A stretch of 64,000 bases of DNA from Streptomyces sp. P3 (GCA_016893485.2 JAFEKX020000001.1:9441501-9505500), one strand, 5' to 3'; shown: positions 19,717-29,266, counted from the stretch's first letter. Numbers and translations: made by a program. Notes: generated from the sequence alone by a model not told the origin.

Positions 19717-20269
19717 CGTCCCCTCGGGCCTGGCTCACCCAGGTCGTGGACGAGGCGTGCCAGAGGAGCCCGGCCCCACCCTGGGCAGGCGAGGAGGAGT
19801 GGGAGAACCGGACACACCGGCCGCCGTACGGCGAGGACGCCGAACCGGCCGAGTGGGCCCGGCTGAGAGTGCGGGCGCTGCGTGCGCGGCCCACATCGGC
19901 GGGCAGGCAGCACGAAATCACCGACGCCGTGGGGCAGGCGTGCACCGATCAGGACGCCGGCCGGCTGAGGGCCCTGCTGGCCTCCGACGCGACGGCCTTC
20001 TTCGACAGCGGCGGCAAGATCGGGCCCTGACCCGGCCCGTCCGCGGTGATGAGCAGGTAGCCCGCAGCCTGCTCGTCCTGCTGGCCGGGCAGCGGCGCGT
20101 GACCCTGCGCACCGGATCGGTCAACGGACGTACGGGCCTCGTCGCCCGGTGCGACGACCGGGTCGCCGCGGTCCTCGCCCTCGACATCGCCGATTCGCTG
20201 GTCCTACAGGTGTGGGCGATTCTCAACCCTGACAAGCTGAGCAACTGGAACGGCCCGTCTCGCGGGTGA
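19548..20269 (+). CDS. Sigma-factor-like protein lacking region 4, with an ECF41-type C-terminal domain, frame-disrupted
   Basis: The first 80 residues resemble a degenerate ECF region 2 (LLDVACRALGSPVAAERVVDEAYRRWYRL, SPRAWLTQVVDEAC). A region 4 helix-turn-helix is absent. The remainder is the SnoaL-like domain of ECF41 factors, with FFDSGGKIG matching the DGGGK motif and ILNPDKLSNW matching the NPDKL motif. The frame changes near 20025, after which the protein ends at 20269. A protein that retains the regulatory half of an ECF41 factor but cannot bind the -35 element could be a decoy or regulator of the intact sigma factor encoded convergently beside it; that is inference. Confidence 0.65.
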
Positions 20270-20270
20270 G

Positions 20271-21212
20271 TCAACCCGCCGACGACGCCTCCGGCGTGCG
20301 CGGACAGCGGGACGGAGCGGGCGCGGGAGGCCAGGAAGGCGGAGATCTTGCGGGGGTTGAACAGCCACATGACCTGGTGGATGCCCCGGCGCGTGGCCGC
20401 GATCGTCATGAAGACGTCGGGCCGGCCGTTCCGGCACAGCAGGACGCCTGCACGCCCGTTCGCCTCCACGGACGCGACCTCGACCCCGGCCAGAACCGTG
20501 AGGAGGCGGTCGACAGATTCGCCACCCGGGCCCGGCCGACCACCGGTACGCGGGCTGCCCCGCGCAGCCCGTTGCCGTCGGAGAGGCTGACCGCGTCGGG
20601 CGTCAGCAGAGCCTCCAGCGAGGCCACGTCTCCTTCCTGGGCCGCGGCGACGAAGGTGTCGAGCAGCCTGCGGTGCTCCTGGACGTCCACGCTGTCGCAC
20701 CCGTCGCCCGCGAGGTGCTTGCGCGCCCTGCTGACGACCTTCCTCGCGTTGACCGGGGTCAGGCACAGGATCTGTGCGATCTCGGCGTAGCCGTAGTCGA
20801 AGGCCTCCCTCAGCACGTAGGCGGCTCGCTCGGTCGGTGTGAGCTTCTGCAGGACCAGGAGCAGCGCCAGTTCCAGTGCCTCGGCGCGCTCGGCGCCGGC
20901 CACCGGATCGATGCTGGTGTCGATGGGCTCCGGCAGCCAGGGACCGATGTAGGTCTCGCGGCGCACCCGGGCGGACTGCGCCACGTTGATGGCCAGTCTG
21001 GTCGTCGTGCTCGACAGGAACGCCGCGGGGCTGACCACCACGGAACGGTCGGTTCTCTGCCAGCGCAGCCACGCCTCCTGCACCACGTCCTCGGCCTCCG
21101 CCGCGCTGCCCAGTACGCGGTAGGCGATACCGAAAAGGCGGGGCCTCAGTTCCACGAAGATGGACACGGCCTCGCCGAGGTCGCTGTCCGTTGGGGATGC
21201 CTGTGGATACAT
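20271..21212 (-). CDS. ECF41-type sigma factor with SnoaL-like C-terminal domain, frame-disrupted
   Basis: Region 2 (RPRLFGIAYRVLGS, EAEDVVQEAWLRWQRTDRS), the hallmark linker GPWLPEP, region 4 (AAYVLREAFDYGYAEIAQIL...NARKVVSRARKHL) and a C-terminal SnoaL-like domain with VSLSDGNGLRGAAR and MWLFNPRKI, diverged forms of the DGGGK and NPDKL motifs. The frame changes near 20510; the end at 20271 needs one more slip. Start ATG 21212 (MYPQAS) is supported by a GGAG element 5 nt upstream. No anti-sigma gene is adjacent, which is typical for this group. A related promoter motif with 15-nt spacing lies upstream, allowing autoregulation. Confidence 0.85.
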
Positions 21213-21296
21213 GTCGACTCCATTCCTCCGGGTACCGGATCGTCGGAATACGGCCACGTGGTCCTCAAGGACCCGGTGATCGTCTCGCCCTCAACG

Positions 21297-21322
21297 ACCG
21301 GGAGAAGCGGGGAAATGTGACA
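21297..21322 (-). promoter_or_regulatory. ECF41-type promoter motif with short spacer
   Basis: Minus strand TGTCACA (21322-21316), 15 nt, GGTC (21300-21297); 84 nt before the ECF41 sigma start. The spacer is one shorter than in the other sites. Confidence 0.45.
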
Positions 21323-21403
21323 GCGATTCAAGACCCATTCCTCGGCCGGGCCGAGGAAAGGCGTCCTGCCAGGACAGTGGATGCACGGCTCCGGACGGAA
21401 AAA

Positions 21404-21438
21404 GGCCTGTCGTTCCACGAGGCGTGGAACGACAGGCC
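21404..21438. terminator. Perfect hairpin terminator
   Basis: 16-nt arms 21404-21419 and 21423-21438 pair perfectly around a 3-nt loop, 14 bases past the stop of the NmrA-like gene on the minus strand. Preceded by an A-run on the plus strand, which becomes a T-run for minus-strand transcripts. Confidence 0.85.
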
Positions 21439-21451
21439 CAGGACGGTGCCC

Positions 21452-22196
21452 CTACTGCTGCTGAGCGAGCCAATCGCCGAAACGCGTTTCGCCGATGCGC
21501 GCGTCCGGGCCGGGAAGCAGCGTGGCCTCCGCCAACTCGGCGCCGAAATAGGGGCGTGCGGGTCGGCGAGGACCGTGCGCGGGTCGTTCTTGGCGGCCAG
21601 ACCCCTGCGGATCAGCTCGTCCAACTGGAAGGTGTCGGGGCCGGCCACCTCGACCACACCGCGGACCGGGGTGCCCACGGCGGTGCGGCCCACGGTGGCG
21701 GCGACGTCGTCCGAGTGAACGGGCCGGATCTTCACCGGGGCGAGCCTGACGGTGTCTCCCTCGGTCGCCGACTCCGCGATGCCCTTCATGAACTCGAAGA
21801 ACTGCGTGGCATGGACGATCGACCAGGGGATCCCGGAGGCCTTGATCAGCTCCTCCTGCGCCTGCTTGGCACGGAAGTAGCCACTTTCCTGCAAGCGCTC
21901 CGTGCCCACCACCGAGAGAGCCACGTGGTGGCTGACACCGGCGTTCGCCTCGGCCTTGAGGAGGTTGGTGGTGGAGGTATGGAAGAAGTCCATGACGGCG
22001 TCGTCCGCGAACGAGGGGAGTTGGAGACGTCGACCACGACCGCCGCGCCCTCCAGGACCTCGGCCAGGCCCTCGCCCGTGAGCGTGTTGACTCCGGTGTT
22101 CGGGGCGGCGGCCACTGCCTGATGGCCGTGTTCGCCGAGTTTGCTGACGACCTTCGAACCGATCAGTCCGGTGCCGCCGATCACTACGACCTTCAT
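21452..22196 (-). CDS. NmrA-like NAD(P)-binding oxidoreductase/epimerase-fold protein, frame-disrupted
   Basis: Atypical SDR/NmrA protein of about 248 residues. The dinucleotide motif GGTGLIGSKVV is at the N-terminus; later ALSVVGTERL, GYFRAKQAQEELI (with the Lys of a YxxxK-like pair) and SIVHATQFFEF are typical of this group. The frame changes near 22020 and 21545; the end FGDWLAQQQ stops at 21452. Start ATG 22196 has an AAAGGA ribosome binding site. A near twin is at 32321-33064 and a more distant one at 42118-42924. Each of the two close copies is followed upstream on the same strand by a flavoprotein gene. Confidence 0.85.
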
Positions 22197-22243
22197 GAGG
22201 ATGTTCCTTTCGCCGCTTCTCATGTGATGTCTGCACCAGGTAG

Positions 22244-22270
22244 GACCGGGAGCCGAACGGGGCTGTGACA
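22244..22270 (-). promoter_or_regulatory. ECF41-type promoter motif
   Basis: Minus strand TGTCACA (22270-22264), 16 nt, GGTC (22247-22244), ending 47 nt before the NmrA-like start. Confidence 0.7.
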
Positions 22271-22318
22271 CCCTGTGGACTGGCGGAATATCCTCGGCGG
22301 CCCCGAAAAGGCAGGCTT

Positions 22319-24060
22319 CTATTCGACGAGTTTTCCGTCCGTCGAGACGTCCTCCATCAGGGCCGCGATCTCGTCGGGAACGGGACCGACGGGCTCGCGG
22401 GTGATCCCGTCGGTCGGGGACCAGACGAGGTTGACCCGAAGCGCGGGGTCCATGTCGGGGTAGTCGCTGCGGTTGTGGCACCCGCGTGTCTCGCGCCGCT
22501 CCAGAGCCGCTTCCAGCGTGGCACGGGCCGCCAGCGCGGCCGACTTGAGGTCGAAGGCGTGGGCGAGGTCCTGGAAACCCGCGATGTCGGGATGGACGCC
22601 CACGTTCTCCATGCGTTTCTCGATGGCGTCCAGCTCGGTGAGCCCGGTGCGCAGTCCCTGTTCGTCACGGACCACGCCCGCGTACTCGGTCATGGTGTTG
22701 CGAAGGGCGCGCTGGAGCGCCCGCACGTTCTCGGGTCCGTCCGCCGCCAGCAGGTCGTCGACCTCCCCCGTGCCTCGGCGGTCGCGGCGGCCGAGCGCGG
22801 CTGTGCGGTCAGGGACGCCGAGTAGGCGGCGGCCGCCTGTCCGGTGATACGGCCGTACACCAGCAGCTCGATGAGGCTGTTGCCGCCGAGCCGGTTGGCG
22901 CCGTGCAGTCCGCTGGCGGCCTCACCGATGGCGTACAGGCCCCGCACGTCCGTGCTGTGGTCCTCGGGGCGGACCCACACCCCGCCCATCGAGTAGTGGG
23001 CCGTGGGAGCGACCTCGATCGGATCCCGGGTGATGTCCAGCATCTGAAGATCCATGAGCGTCTGGTAGACGCGGGGAAGCCGGCTCATGATGGTCTGCCG
23101 GGGCAGATGCGAGACGTCGAGCCACACACCGCCGTTGGGTGTGCCGCGGCCCCCTTGATCTCGGTGTAGGAGGCGAGGGCGACCCGGTCGCGGGTGGACA
23201 GTTCCCTGCGCACCGGGTCGTAGCGCGTCATGTACCGCTCACCGAGCGCGTTGCGCAGGATGCCGCCCTCGCCGCGGGCCGCCTCGCTCACCAGGGTCCC
23301 CGCGGCGTTCTCCGGTTCGATGATGCCGGAGGGGTGGAACTGCACGAGTTCAGGGTCGCGCAGCCGGGCTCCGGCCTCGGCGGCCAGTCGGAAGGAGTCA
23401 CCGGTGTTCTCGTCGCGCCGTGACGAGGTGCGCCGCCAGATCCGGGTATGGCCGCCCGCCGCGAGGACGACGGCGTCCGCGTGCACGAGGTAGCGCCTGC
23501 CGTCGGTCAGCCCGAACCCGTAGGCGCCGAAGACGGCGCCGTCGTGGACCAGGAGGCGGGTGATGTAGACGCTGTCGAGCACCGGTATGTCCAACTGGAT
23601 CGCGCGCCGGACGAGCGTGCGCTGGATCTCGAGGCCCGTGTAGTCGCCGGCGAAGGCGGTGCGGGCGGAACTTGTGGGCGCCGAAGAAACGCTGTGAGAT
23701 GCGGCCGTCGTCCTCGCGGGCGAACGCCATGCCGTAGCGCTCCAGATCGTCGATGCCGAGGGCGGCGCCGCGGGTGACGATCTCGGCGGTGCGGGGATCT
23801 CCGAGGAGATAGCTCTCCTTGAGGGTGTCGGCGGCGTGCTGCTGCCAGCTGTCCTCGGGGTCCATCGTGGCCAGGGCGGCGTTGATCCCGCCGGCGGCGA
23901 GGGAGGTGTGGGTGTCCTCCTTGGGGCGCTTGCCGACGGCGAGGACGTCGACGCCCGCCTCGGCCAGTTCGATGGCCGCGCGCAGCCCTGCTCCGCCGGT
24001 GCCGATCACCAGTACCGCCGTGGAAAGACGTTGTTCGGTGGCAACCACGATTGCTCCCAT
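22319..24060 (-). CDS. FAD flavoprotein of the L-aspartate oxidase / succinate dehydrogenase family, frame-disrupted
   Basis: FAD-binding Rossmann motif at the N-terminus (VIGTGGAGLRAAIELAEAG), the SLAAGGINAAL segment, SQRFFGAHKFR near the active site, VLAAGGHTRIW, and HGANRLGGNSLIELLVYGR near the C-terminal helical domain. Length about 580 residues is normal for the NadB/SdhA fold. No nadA, nadC or sdhB is adjacent, so neither quinolinate synthesis nor complex II is supported. Frames change near 23670, 23140 and 22760. Start may be ATG 24060 or GTG 24048; the latter has a better-spaced GGGAG element. A degenerate paralogue lies at 33223-34797. Confidence 0.85.
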
Positions 24061-25054
24061 CGCTCGGGGTGGTCACCACCTACGACCGGGTGGAGCAACT
24101 GTTCGTGACACCGACGCGCGGGGCCGGGGCCGACCGCCCGGCCGCACAGCAGCCGTGCGGTCAGGCCCCAGGGACAGCACGTAGGGGTCAGCTTGGCCGG
24201 GTTCATCACCCACATGATCCGGTCGATGCCCGCCTCGGACGCGTCCAGGCACATCAGGGCCACGGGGGCGTCGTCCCGTGATACGAGCACGGCATCCCGT
24301 CCGTTGGCCTGGACGAACCGGATCTCGGCGTCCGGCCAGAAGCGCGGGGCGAAGGCCGTCAGGTAGCGGGAGACGTGATCGCGGCCGACGACGGGGATCC
24401 TGGACGCGCCGCGGATGCCGCCACCGTCCGAGTAACTGACGACGTCCGAGGTCAGGAGGTCCTCCAGGGTGGAGAGATCTCCCGTGCGCGCGGCGGAGAG
24501 GAAGCCCTCGAGCAGCCGCCGGTGGGCCGCCGGGCTGACGCGCTCCTTGCGCTCGGCCCCCAGGTGCTTGCGCGCCCGACTGACCAGTTGCCGGGCGTTC
24601 GCGTCGCTGGTCTCCAGGATGTCGGCGACCCGCTTGTAGGGGTAGTCGAACGCCTCCCGCAGCACGTAGGCGGCGCGTTCGACCGGGTTGAGCTTCTCCA
24701 TCAGCAGCAGGACCGCCAGCTCGACGGCCTCGGCGCGTTCCGCCCCCAGATGCGGGTCCTGGGTCGTGTCGACCGGCTCGGGAGCCACGGTCCGACGTAG
24801 GACTCCCGGCGTACCCGCGCGGACTGGGCGAGGTTGATCGCCAGCCGGGTGGTGACCGTGGTCAGGAAGGCCGCCGGTTCGTGGATCTGCGCACGGTCGG
24901 TGTTCTGCCAGCGCAGCCAGGCGTCCTGGACGATGTCCTCGGCCTCCACGGCACTGCCGAGGATGCGGTACGCGATGCCGAACAGCCGAGGTCGTGCCGA
25001 GACGAACTCCTGGAGTCCGCCGTCCCAGGTGTCGGAGTGGGCGCCAGCGCGCAT
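24006..25054 (-). CDS. ECF41-type sigma factor with SnoaL-like C-terminal domain, frame-disrupted
   Basis: Region 2 (RPRLFGIAYRILGS, EAEDIVQDAWLRWQNTDR), linker GPWLPEP (split by a frame change near 24792), region 4 (AAYVLREAFDYPYKRVADIL...NARQLVSRARKHLG) and the SnoaL-like domain with VVSYSDGGGIRGA and MWVMNPAKL. These are the WLPEP, DGGGK-like and NPDKL-like motifs of group ECF41. Start ATG 25054 (MRAGAHS) follows AAGGGA. The conserved part ends near 24190; the open frame runs on to 24006 and overlaps the flavoprotein start, so the real stop may be a little earlier. No shared-type promoter motif was found upstream. Confidence 0.85.
24084..24110 (-). promoter_or_regulatory. ECF41-type promoter motif (variant -35)
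   Basis: Minus strand TGTCACG (24110-24104), 16 nt, GGTC (24087-24084), ending 23 nt before ATG 24060 or 35 nt before GTG 24048 of the flavoprotein. Confidence 0.6.
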
Positions 25055-25280
25055 GGGTCGTCCCTTCTGGCTCTGCGCCCATCATGCTACGTGCGAGGGA
25101 AGGTACGCGCTGTGGGCCGCGTCTGCTCACGCTATCTCTTCCGCGTTCCATTCTCACACGGTGGTAATCGCTGTGGCCTGCCCCCTCGGAGTTCCTCCCC
25201 CGATTTCCGGGCCCGTCCGCTCCGAGGAAGAGCCGCAGTTGGCGGGCGGGAAGGCCGGATCGGCACCGTGGCCCGGAGGT

Positions 25281-25307
25281 GTCACACATACGTGCGGCCT
25301 TCGGTCA
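25281..25307 (+). promoter_or_regulatory. ECF41-type promoter motif
   Basis: TGTCACA at 25281-25287, 16 nt, GGTC at 25304-25307; ends 42 nt before the cupin start at 25350. Confidence 0.7.
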
Positions 25308-25349
25308 GAGGGGGCGAACAAGGTTCACGCCTACGGAAGGTGCAACACC

Positions 25350-25814
25350 GTGTCGGACGAAACGACAGCACACGACCATTCCGGCCATGGCCACGGCCAC
25401 GGTGATCAGGAGGGGACCGCCGGCTGGATGACGGCGGCGAAGGTGCTCCAGGACGCCGCGCCGCTCACCATCGCGGAGGGGGCGTCGGCCATGACCATCC
25501 TCGTCGAGTGGGAGCCCGGCGATCCGGGTACGCCCCCGCACCGGCACTCCGGCCCCGCCTTCGGGTACGTCGTCGAGGGCGCGGTCCGTTTCGAGCTCGA
25601 AGGCGAGCCCGAGCGCGTCGTGGAGGCGGGCGGCACCTTCTGGGAGCCCGGCGGCGACGCCATCCACTACCAGGACGGCAACGCGCTGCCGGACGCGCGG
25701 ACCCGGTTCGTGGTGACCATGATGTGCGCTCCGGGCAAGCCCATGCTGGAACTGGTCGACGAGAAGGAACTGGCGGAGCGCGCCCACCTCCGGGCACCGC
25801 GCCCCACCAACTGA
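25350..25814 (+). CDS. Cupin-domain protein with His-rich N-terminus
   Basis: 154 residues. The GTG start at 25350 is chosen because AAGGTG lies about 9 nt upstream and it opens with a His-rich tail (HDHSGHGHGHGD, residues about 8-19) likely to bind metal. The cupin motif GTPPHRHSGPAFGYVVEGAV (residues about 58-77) gives the His/Glu set; motif 2 has TFWEPGGDAIHYQDGN. Cytosolic. It probably leads a short operon with the DUF5134-like membrane gene 17 nt downstream. Confidence 0.85.
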   Translation: MSDETTAHDHSGHGHGHGDQEGTAGWMTAAKVLQDAAPLTIAEGASAMTILVEWEPGDPGTPPHRHSGPAFGYVVEGAVRFELEGEPERVVEAGGTFWEPGGDAIHYQDGNALPDARTRFVVTMMCAPGKPMLELVDEKELAERAHLRAPRPTN

Positions 25815-25831
25815 CCGGGCACGGACCCGGC

Positions 25832-26445
25832 ATGAGCACCCCTCTCGTCCTGGTGCACTCCATGCTGACGCTGCTCTTCGTCGTGGTATTTCTCCACGGT
25901 CTGGCGCGGGACGTCGGGACGAGGGGGACCGGGTTCCGTGTCCGGGCGGACCAACTGCTGAGGACCGCCATGGTCGTGTCCATGGCGGCTATGCCATGGA
26001 TCGATCTCGGCGCGGGGCCGGGCCGCGGCGACCGGACCGGGCTTCGCTGTCGGCGCGCTCTGGTTCCTGCTTCCGCTCGGCCGCCGCGTCGGCAGGGAGC
26101 GGCAGCAGTGGCCCACAGGTTGCCGCACGCGGCCGGGATGGCCGCCATGGCGTGGATGCTGCACGGGCGGCCCCACACGGCCGCGGCGCACGAGCACCTC
26201 GAGGCCGCGCACGTCACCGCGCCCGACGGCCTTGCGGCAGCTCCCGTTCACGACGGTTCCCTGGGAACGCTGTCGCTGGCATGCGGTCTGCTGGCGTACG
26301 GCCTCTGGTCCCTGACCCGCCCCATGCCCTCGCTGCGATCGGCGGCGAGCGCCGCGCGCCGGGCCGCTGCGGTGACGCCGGCGCGGCACGTGGGGAGGGG
26401 GCGATGGCGCTCGGGACGGCCGTGATGCTGGTGCTGCCCCACTGA
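25832..26445 (+). CDS. DUF5134-like membrane protein, frame-disrupted
   Basis: Small polytopic membrane protein. Helices are visible at LVLVHSMLTLLFVVVFLHG (residues about 5-23), AMVVSMAAMPW, GFAVGALWFLLPLG (in a second frame), AAGMAAMAWMLHG, and TLSLACGLLAYGLWSL; the C-terminus MALGTAVMLVLPH is in another frame and ends at 26445. Repeated Met-Ala-Ala-Met helices with His (HAAGMAAMAWML) are typical of DUF5134 and suggest copper or other metal handling, but that is inference. Starts 17 nt after the cupin. Confidence 0.6.
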
Positions 26446-26624
26446 GCGCCGAATGGTCGGGGCGACGACCATCGCCCCGCCCCTTCCCCGCGGGTAACAG
26501 CCGGTCACCCGAATCAGTTCAAAACATGTGACAACATGGCATGCGATAGTGTTTCGGTCGACTCTCGACGGCGGGTGTTCACCCCCACCGCTCGATACGG
26601 GCGGCCACGAGTGAGGGGATTGCG
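26446..26624. other. ilvC leader region
   Basis: About 180 bases. A short hairpin directly follows the DUF5134-like stop (26455-26476). TGTGACA at 26527 has no correctly spaced partner. I see no branched-chain-rich leader peptide that would indicate attenuation. A GAGGGGA ribosome binding site precedes ATG 26625. Confidence 0.4.
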
Positions 26625-27629
26625 ATGGCCGAGCTGTTCTACGACGCCGACGCCGACCTGTCCATCATCCAGGGCCGCAAGGTCGCGGTCATCGGCTACG
26701 GCAGCCAGGGCCACGCCCACGCGCTGTCGCTGCGTGACTCGGGTGTCGACGTCCGGGTCGGTCTGCACGAGGGCTCCAAGTCCAAGGCGAAGGCCGAGGA
26801 GCAGGGCCTGCGTGTGGTGAGCCCGTCCGAGGCCGCCGCCGAGGCCGACGTCATCATGATCCTGGTCCCGGACCCGATCCAGGCCCAGGTCTACGAGGAG
26901 TCCATCAAGGACAACCTCAAGGACGGGGATGCGCTGTTCTTCGGCCACGGCTTGAACATCCGCTTCGACTTCATCAAGCCGCCGGCCGGTGTCGACGTCT
27001 GCATGGTCGCCCCCAAGGGCCCGGGTCACCTGGTGCGCCGTCAGTACGAGGAGGGCCGCGGCGTTCCGTGTATCGCGGCTGTCGAGCAGGACGCGACGGG
27101 CAACGGCTTCGCGCTCGCGCTGTCGTACGCGAAGGGCATCGGCGGTACTCGTGCCGGTGTCATCAAGACGACGTTCACCGAGGAGACCGAGACCGACCTG
27201 TTCGGTGAGCAGGCCGTCCTCTGCGGTGGTACGGCCGCGTTGGTCAAGGCGGGTTTCGAGACGCTGACGGAGGCCGGTTACCAGCCGGAGATCGCGTACT
27301 TCGAGTGCCTGCACGAGCTGAAGCTCATCGTCGACCTGATGTATGAGGGTGGCCTGGAGAAGATGCGCTGGTCGATCTCGGAGACGGCGGAGTGGGGCGA
27401 CTACGTCACCGGTCCGCGGATCATCACGGACGAGACCAAGGCGACGATGAAGCAGGTCCTCGCGGAGATCCAGGACGGCACCTTCGCGCGTGAGTGGATG
27501 GCCGAGTACCACGGTGGCCTGAAGAAGTACAACGAGTACAAGCAGAAGGACGCCGAGTCCCTGCTGGAGACCACCGGCAAGCAGCTCCGCAAGCTGATGA
27601 GCTGGGTCGACGAAGAGGAGCGGGCATGA
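26625..27629 (+). CDS. ilvC: Ketol-acid reductoisomerase (NADP+)
   Basis: Second step of valine/isoleucine synthesis: isomerises and reduces acetolactate or acetohydroxybutyrate with NADPH and Mg2+. Intact 334-residue class I enzyme. The Rossmann motif GYGSQGHAHALSLRDSG is at residues about 24-40, the HGLNIRF and VAPKGPGHLVR segments follow, and the Mg-binding helices carry TETDLFGEQAVLCGG and EIAYFECLHELKLIVDL. Codon use is highly biased toward C/G-ending codons. ilvB and ilvN are not adjacent, so this may be a second or detached copy. The following small genes may be cotranscribed. Confidence 0.95.
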   Translation: MAELFYDADADLSIIQGRKVAVIGYGSQGHAHALSLRDSGVDVRVGLHEGSKSKAKAEEQGLRVVSPSEAAAEADVIMILVPDPIQAQVYEESIKDNLKDGDALFFGHGLNIRFDFIKPPAGVDVCMVAPKGPGHLVRRQYEEGRGVPCIAAVEQDATGNGFALALSYAKGIGGTRAGVIKTTFTEETETDLFGEQAVLCGGTAALVKAGFETLTEAGYQPEIAYFECLHELKLIVDLMYEGGLEKMRWSISETAEWGDYVTGPRIITDETKATMKQVLAEIQDGTFAREWMAEYHGGLKKYNEYKQKDAESLLETTGKQLRKLMSWVDEEERA

Positions 27630-27668
27630 CGGTCCGGGCCTGCACAGAAGCGAACCGGGGATGACCTC

Positions 27669-27995
27669 ATGACGACACTGCGTCTCAACCTGCTCGGCGC
27701 GCTCCGCGAGATGGCCGCTGTGCGGCTGCCTGCCGTGCGGTCCGCGCACGGCACCAGCCCCTGCGCCGCTTCGAACTGGAGCTGCACGTGCCGCACGAAC
27801 GGCATGAGGAACTGGACGCCGAACTACGCGCCGCCGCAGCGCCGGACGGAACGTACCTGAAGGGCGCCGACGCGGAGTGGCGCGTGGTGGAGGGCTGGAC
27901 CGTCGTCACCCATGGATCGCGGGCCGGGATCGACTTGTACCGGGTGGAGATCGAGGAGGCCGAGGGCCCACGACAGCCGACGCGCCCGCCGGTGA
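27669..27995 (+). CDS. Hypothetical small protein, frame-disrupted
   Basis: Starts at ATG 27669 with MTTLRLNLLGALREM. Near 27760 the coherent sequence moves to another frame and reads FELELHVPHERHEELDAEL then GTYLKGADAEWRVVEGWTVV and IDLYRVEIEEAE, an alternating beta/acidic pattern of about 105 residues. I do not recognise the family. No membrane segment or signal peptide. The proposed stop at 27993-27995 needs one further slip. It lies between ilvC and a VOC gene in the same direction. Confidence 0.45.
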
Positions 27996-28008
27996 GGACG
28001 CCGGTGTC

Positions 28009-28442
28009 ATGGAGCTCAAGTTGGGCGTCCTCGTGCTGCCCGTCTCGGATGTCGACCGGGCCAAGGCGTTCTACGAGGCGGTCGGATTCCGCCTGGACGC
28101 CGACCAGACCATGGACGCGTCCTATCGCGTGGTGCACATGACGCCCCGGGATCCGCGTGCTCGGTCCTGTTCGGGACCGGAGTCACCACGGCCGTTCCGG
28201 GTTCGGTCCGGGGCCTTCACCTCGTCGTCTCCGACATCGAGCGGGCCTGCCGGGAACTCGGCGCAAGGGGCGTGGCGACCGGCGGAATCTTCCATGACAC
28301 GAGTGGCGTGTTCCACCGCAGCACCGACGAGAAGCGGGTCGGCGGACCCGACCCGCAGCGTCGTGACTACCACTCCTACGCCGAGTTCAGTGACCCGGAC
28401 GGCAACGGATGGGTGCTGCAGGAGGTGCCGATTCGGGCCTGA
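28009..28442 (+). CDS. VOC (glyoxalase/dioxygenase-fold) protein, frame-disrupted
   Basis: About 144 residues with one vicinal-oxygen-chelate domain: LGVLVLPVSDVDRAKAFYEAV and GFRLDADQ at the N-terminus, then HLVVSDIERACRELGARGV and FSDPDGNGWVLQEVP at the C-terminus with the conserved metal-site Glu. The frame changes near 28150. Start ATG 28009. The substrate cannot be inferred. Its 3' end overlaps the end of the minus-strand coiled-coil gene by 56 bases. Confidence 0.8.
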
Positions 28443-28692
28443 GGAGGCTCGCACGGCGATGAACCGAGGGGAGGGCGTCGTCCATGGGGCCGAAGCGACG
28501 CTCGCCTCCGCCCCGTGCCACGACGGTGCCGCGCATGGTGTGGATGGTCTCGGCGATCGACGCGATATGCGCATTCACCGCGTGCACTTCCTCGCGGAGC
28601 TGCCGTAGCCGCGTCTCGAGTGCGGTCGCCTCCGCCGTGAGTGACGCGGCGACGGTGGCGGGGTCCGCCTGAAGTTCAGTGCTCTGGGACAT
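28387..28692 (-). CDS. Small coiled-coil protein of unknown function
   Basis: 101 residues from ATG 28692, with GAGGAGG and GGAAG purine stretches upstream. Residues about 12-55 form a heptad-rich helix (AEATALETRLRQLREEVHAV then HIASIAETIHTM). The last 40 residues are Arg/Pro-rich and may be out of frame. The helix resembles the small protein at 45057-45236 and the N-terminal helix of the protein at 44333-44845. An ECF41-type promoter motif is 45 nt upstream, so it belongs to the shared set. Confidence 0.6.
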   Translation of the reverse strand: MSQSTELQADPATVAASLTAEATALETRLRQLREEVHAVNAHIASIAETIHTMRGTVVARGGGERRFGPMDDALPSVHRRASLLRPESAPPAAPIRCRPGH

Positions 28693-28737
28693 CTTCCCGG
28701 CCCTCCTCGGATCGTGTCGGACATCAGTCGCCGTACT

Positions 28738-28764
28738 GACCGGATGGGCGGCGTTGTTGTGACA
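28738..28764 (-). promoter_or_regulatory. ECF41-type promoter motif
   Basis: Minus strand TGTCACA (28764-28758), 16 nt, GGTC (28741-28738), 45 nt before the small coiled-coil start. Confidence 0.65.
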
Positions 28765-28823
28765 CTTGGAGCCGGCGGGACCGCCGCGCGATGAGCCGGG
28801 GCCCGGGGAGTACGGCCCTGAGG

Positions 28824-29081
28824 TCAGCAGGCTTCCAGGACGACATCGCCCAGGACGTGCCTGCGGATGCGCCTGACCTCGGCATGATCGGGTTCGACGG
28901 GCACCTCGCCGCGGGCGTTCCGCTCCGGGCCGCTGTTGGCACGGAGCACCGCCTCGCACACGGCGCCGACGCTGTCGGTCGCGTCGCCCACCAGGTAGTA
29001 CAGCCAGACGACTCGGGAGCCGTCCGAACGGAACGGCAGGCCCACCAACCAGGTGAGTGAGTCTCTCGGGGTACTGGACAT
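28824..29081 (-). CDS. Hypothetical protein, 85 residues
   Basis: Intact short frame. It begins MSSTPRDSLTWLVGLPFRSD, continues RVVWLYYLVGDATDSVGAVC and ends RRHVLGDVVLEAC. One hydrophobic strand pair, no signal peptide. I do not recognise the family. A weak member of the shared promoter set (29173-29199) precedes it. Coding bias is consistent with a real gene, but a small size keeps confidence moderate. Confidence 0.55.
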   Translation of the reverse strand: MSSTPRDSLTWLVGLPFRSDGSRVVWLYYLVGDATDSVGAVCEAVLRANSGPERNARGEVPVEPDHAEVRRIRRHVLGDVVLEAC

Positions 29082-29172
29082 GAGGTCTCATCTCCGTTCT
29101 CCGCCGGTGCGGGCGGTGAGGCGGGGACACCGTGCGAGGGGCGCGGCGAGGAGTTTCCGTGCTTTCTGACTT

Positions 29173-29199
29173 GACTGGACAGAGGCCCGGTTCGTGACA
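29173..29199 (-). promoter_or_regulatory. ECF41-type promoter motif (weak)
   Basis: Minus strand TGTCACG (29199-29193), 16 nt, AGTC (29176-29173), 91 nt before the hypothetical gene start at 29081. Confidence 0.35.
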
Positions 29200-29266
29200 G
29201 CGAGACGGTCCCTGCCCGCAGCCGCCCCTCAACTGCCGTGCCGTACCTCACGGATGGGCGTCGGGA

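Noticed and set aside
26527..26533. TGTGACA before ilvC
   Set aside because: Orientation points away from ilvC and there is no correctly spaced partner.
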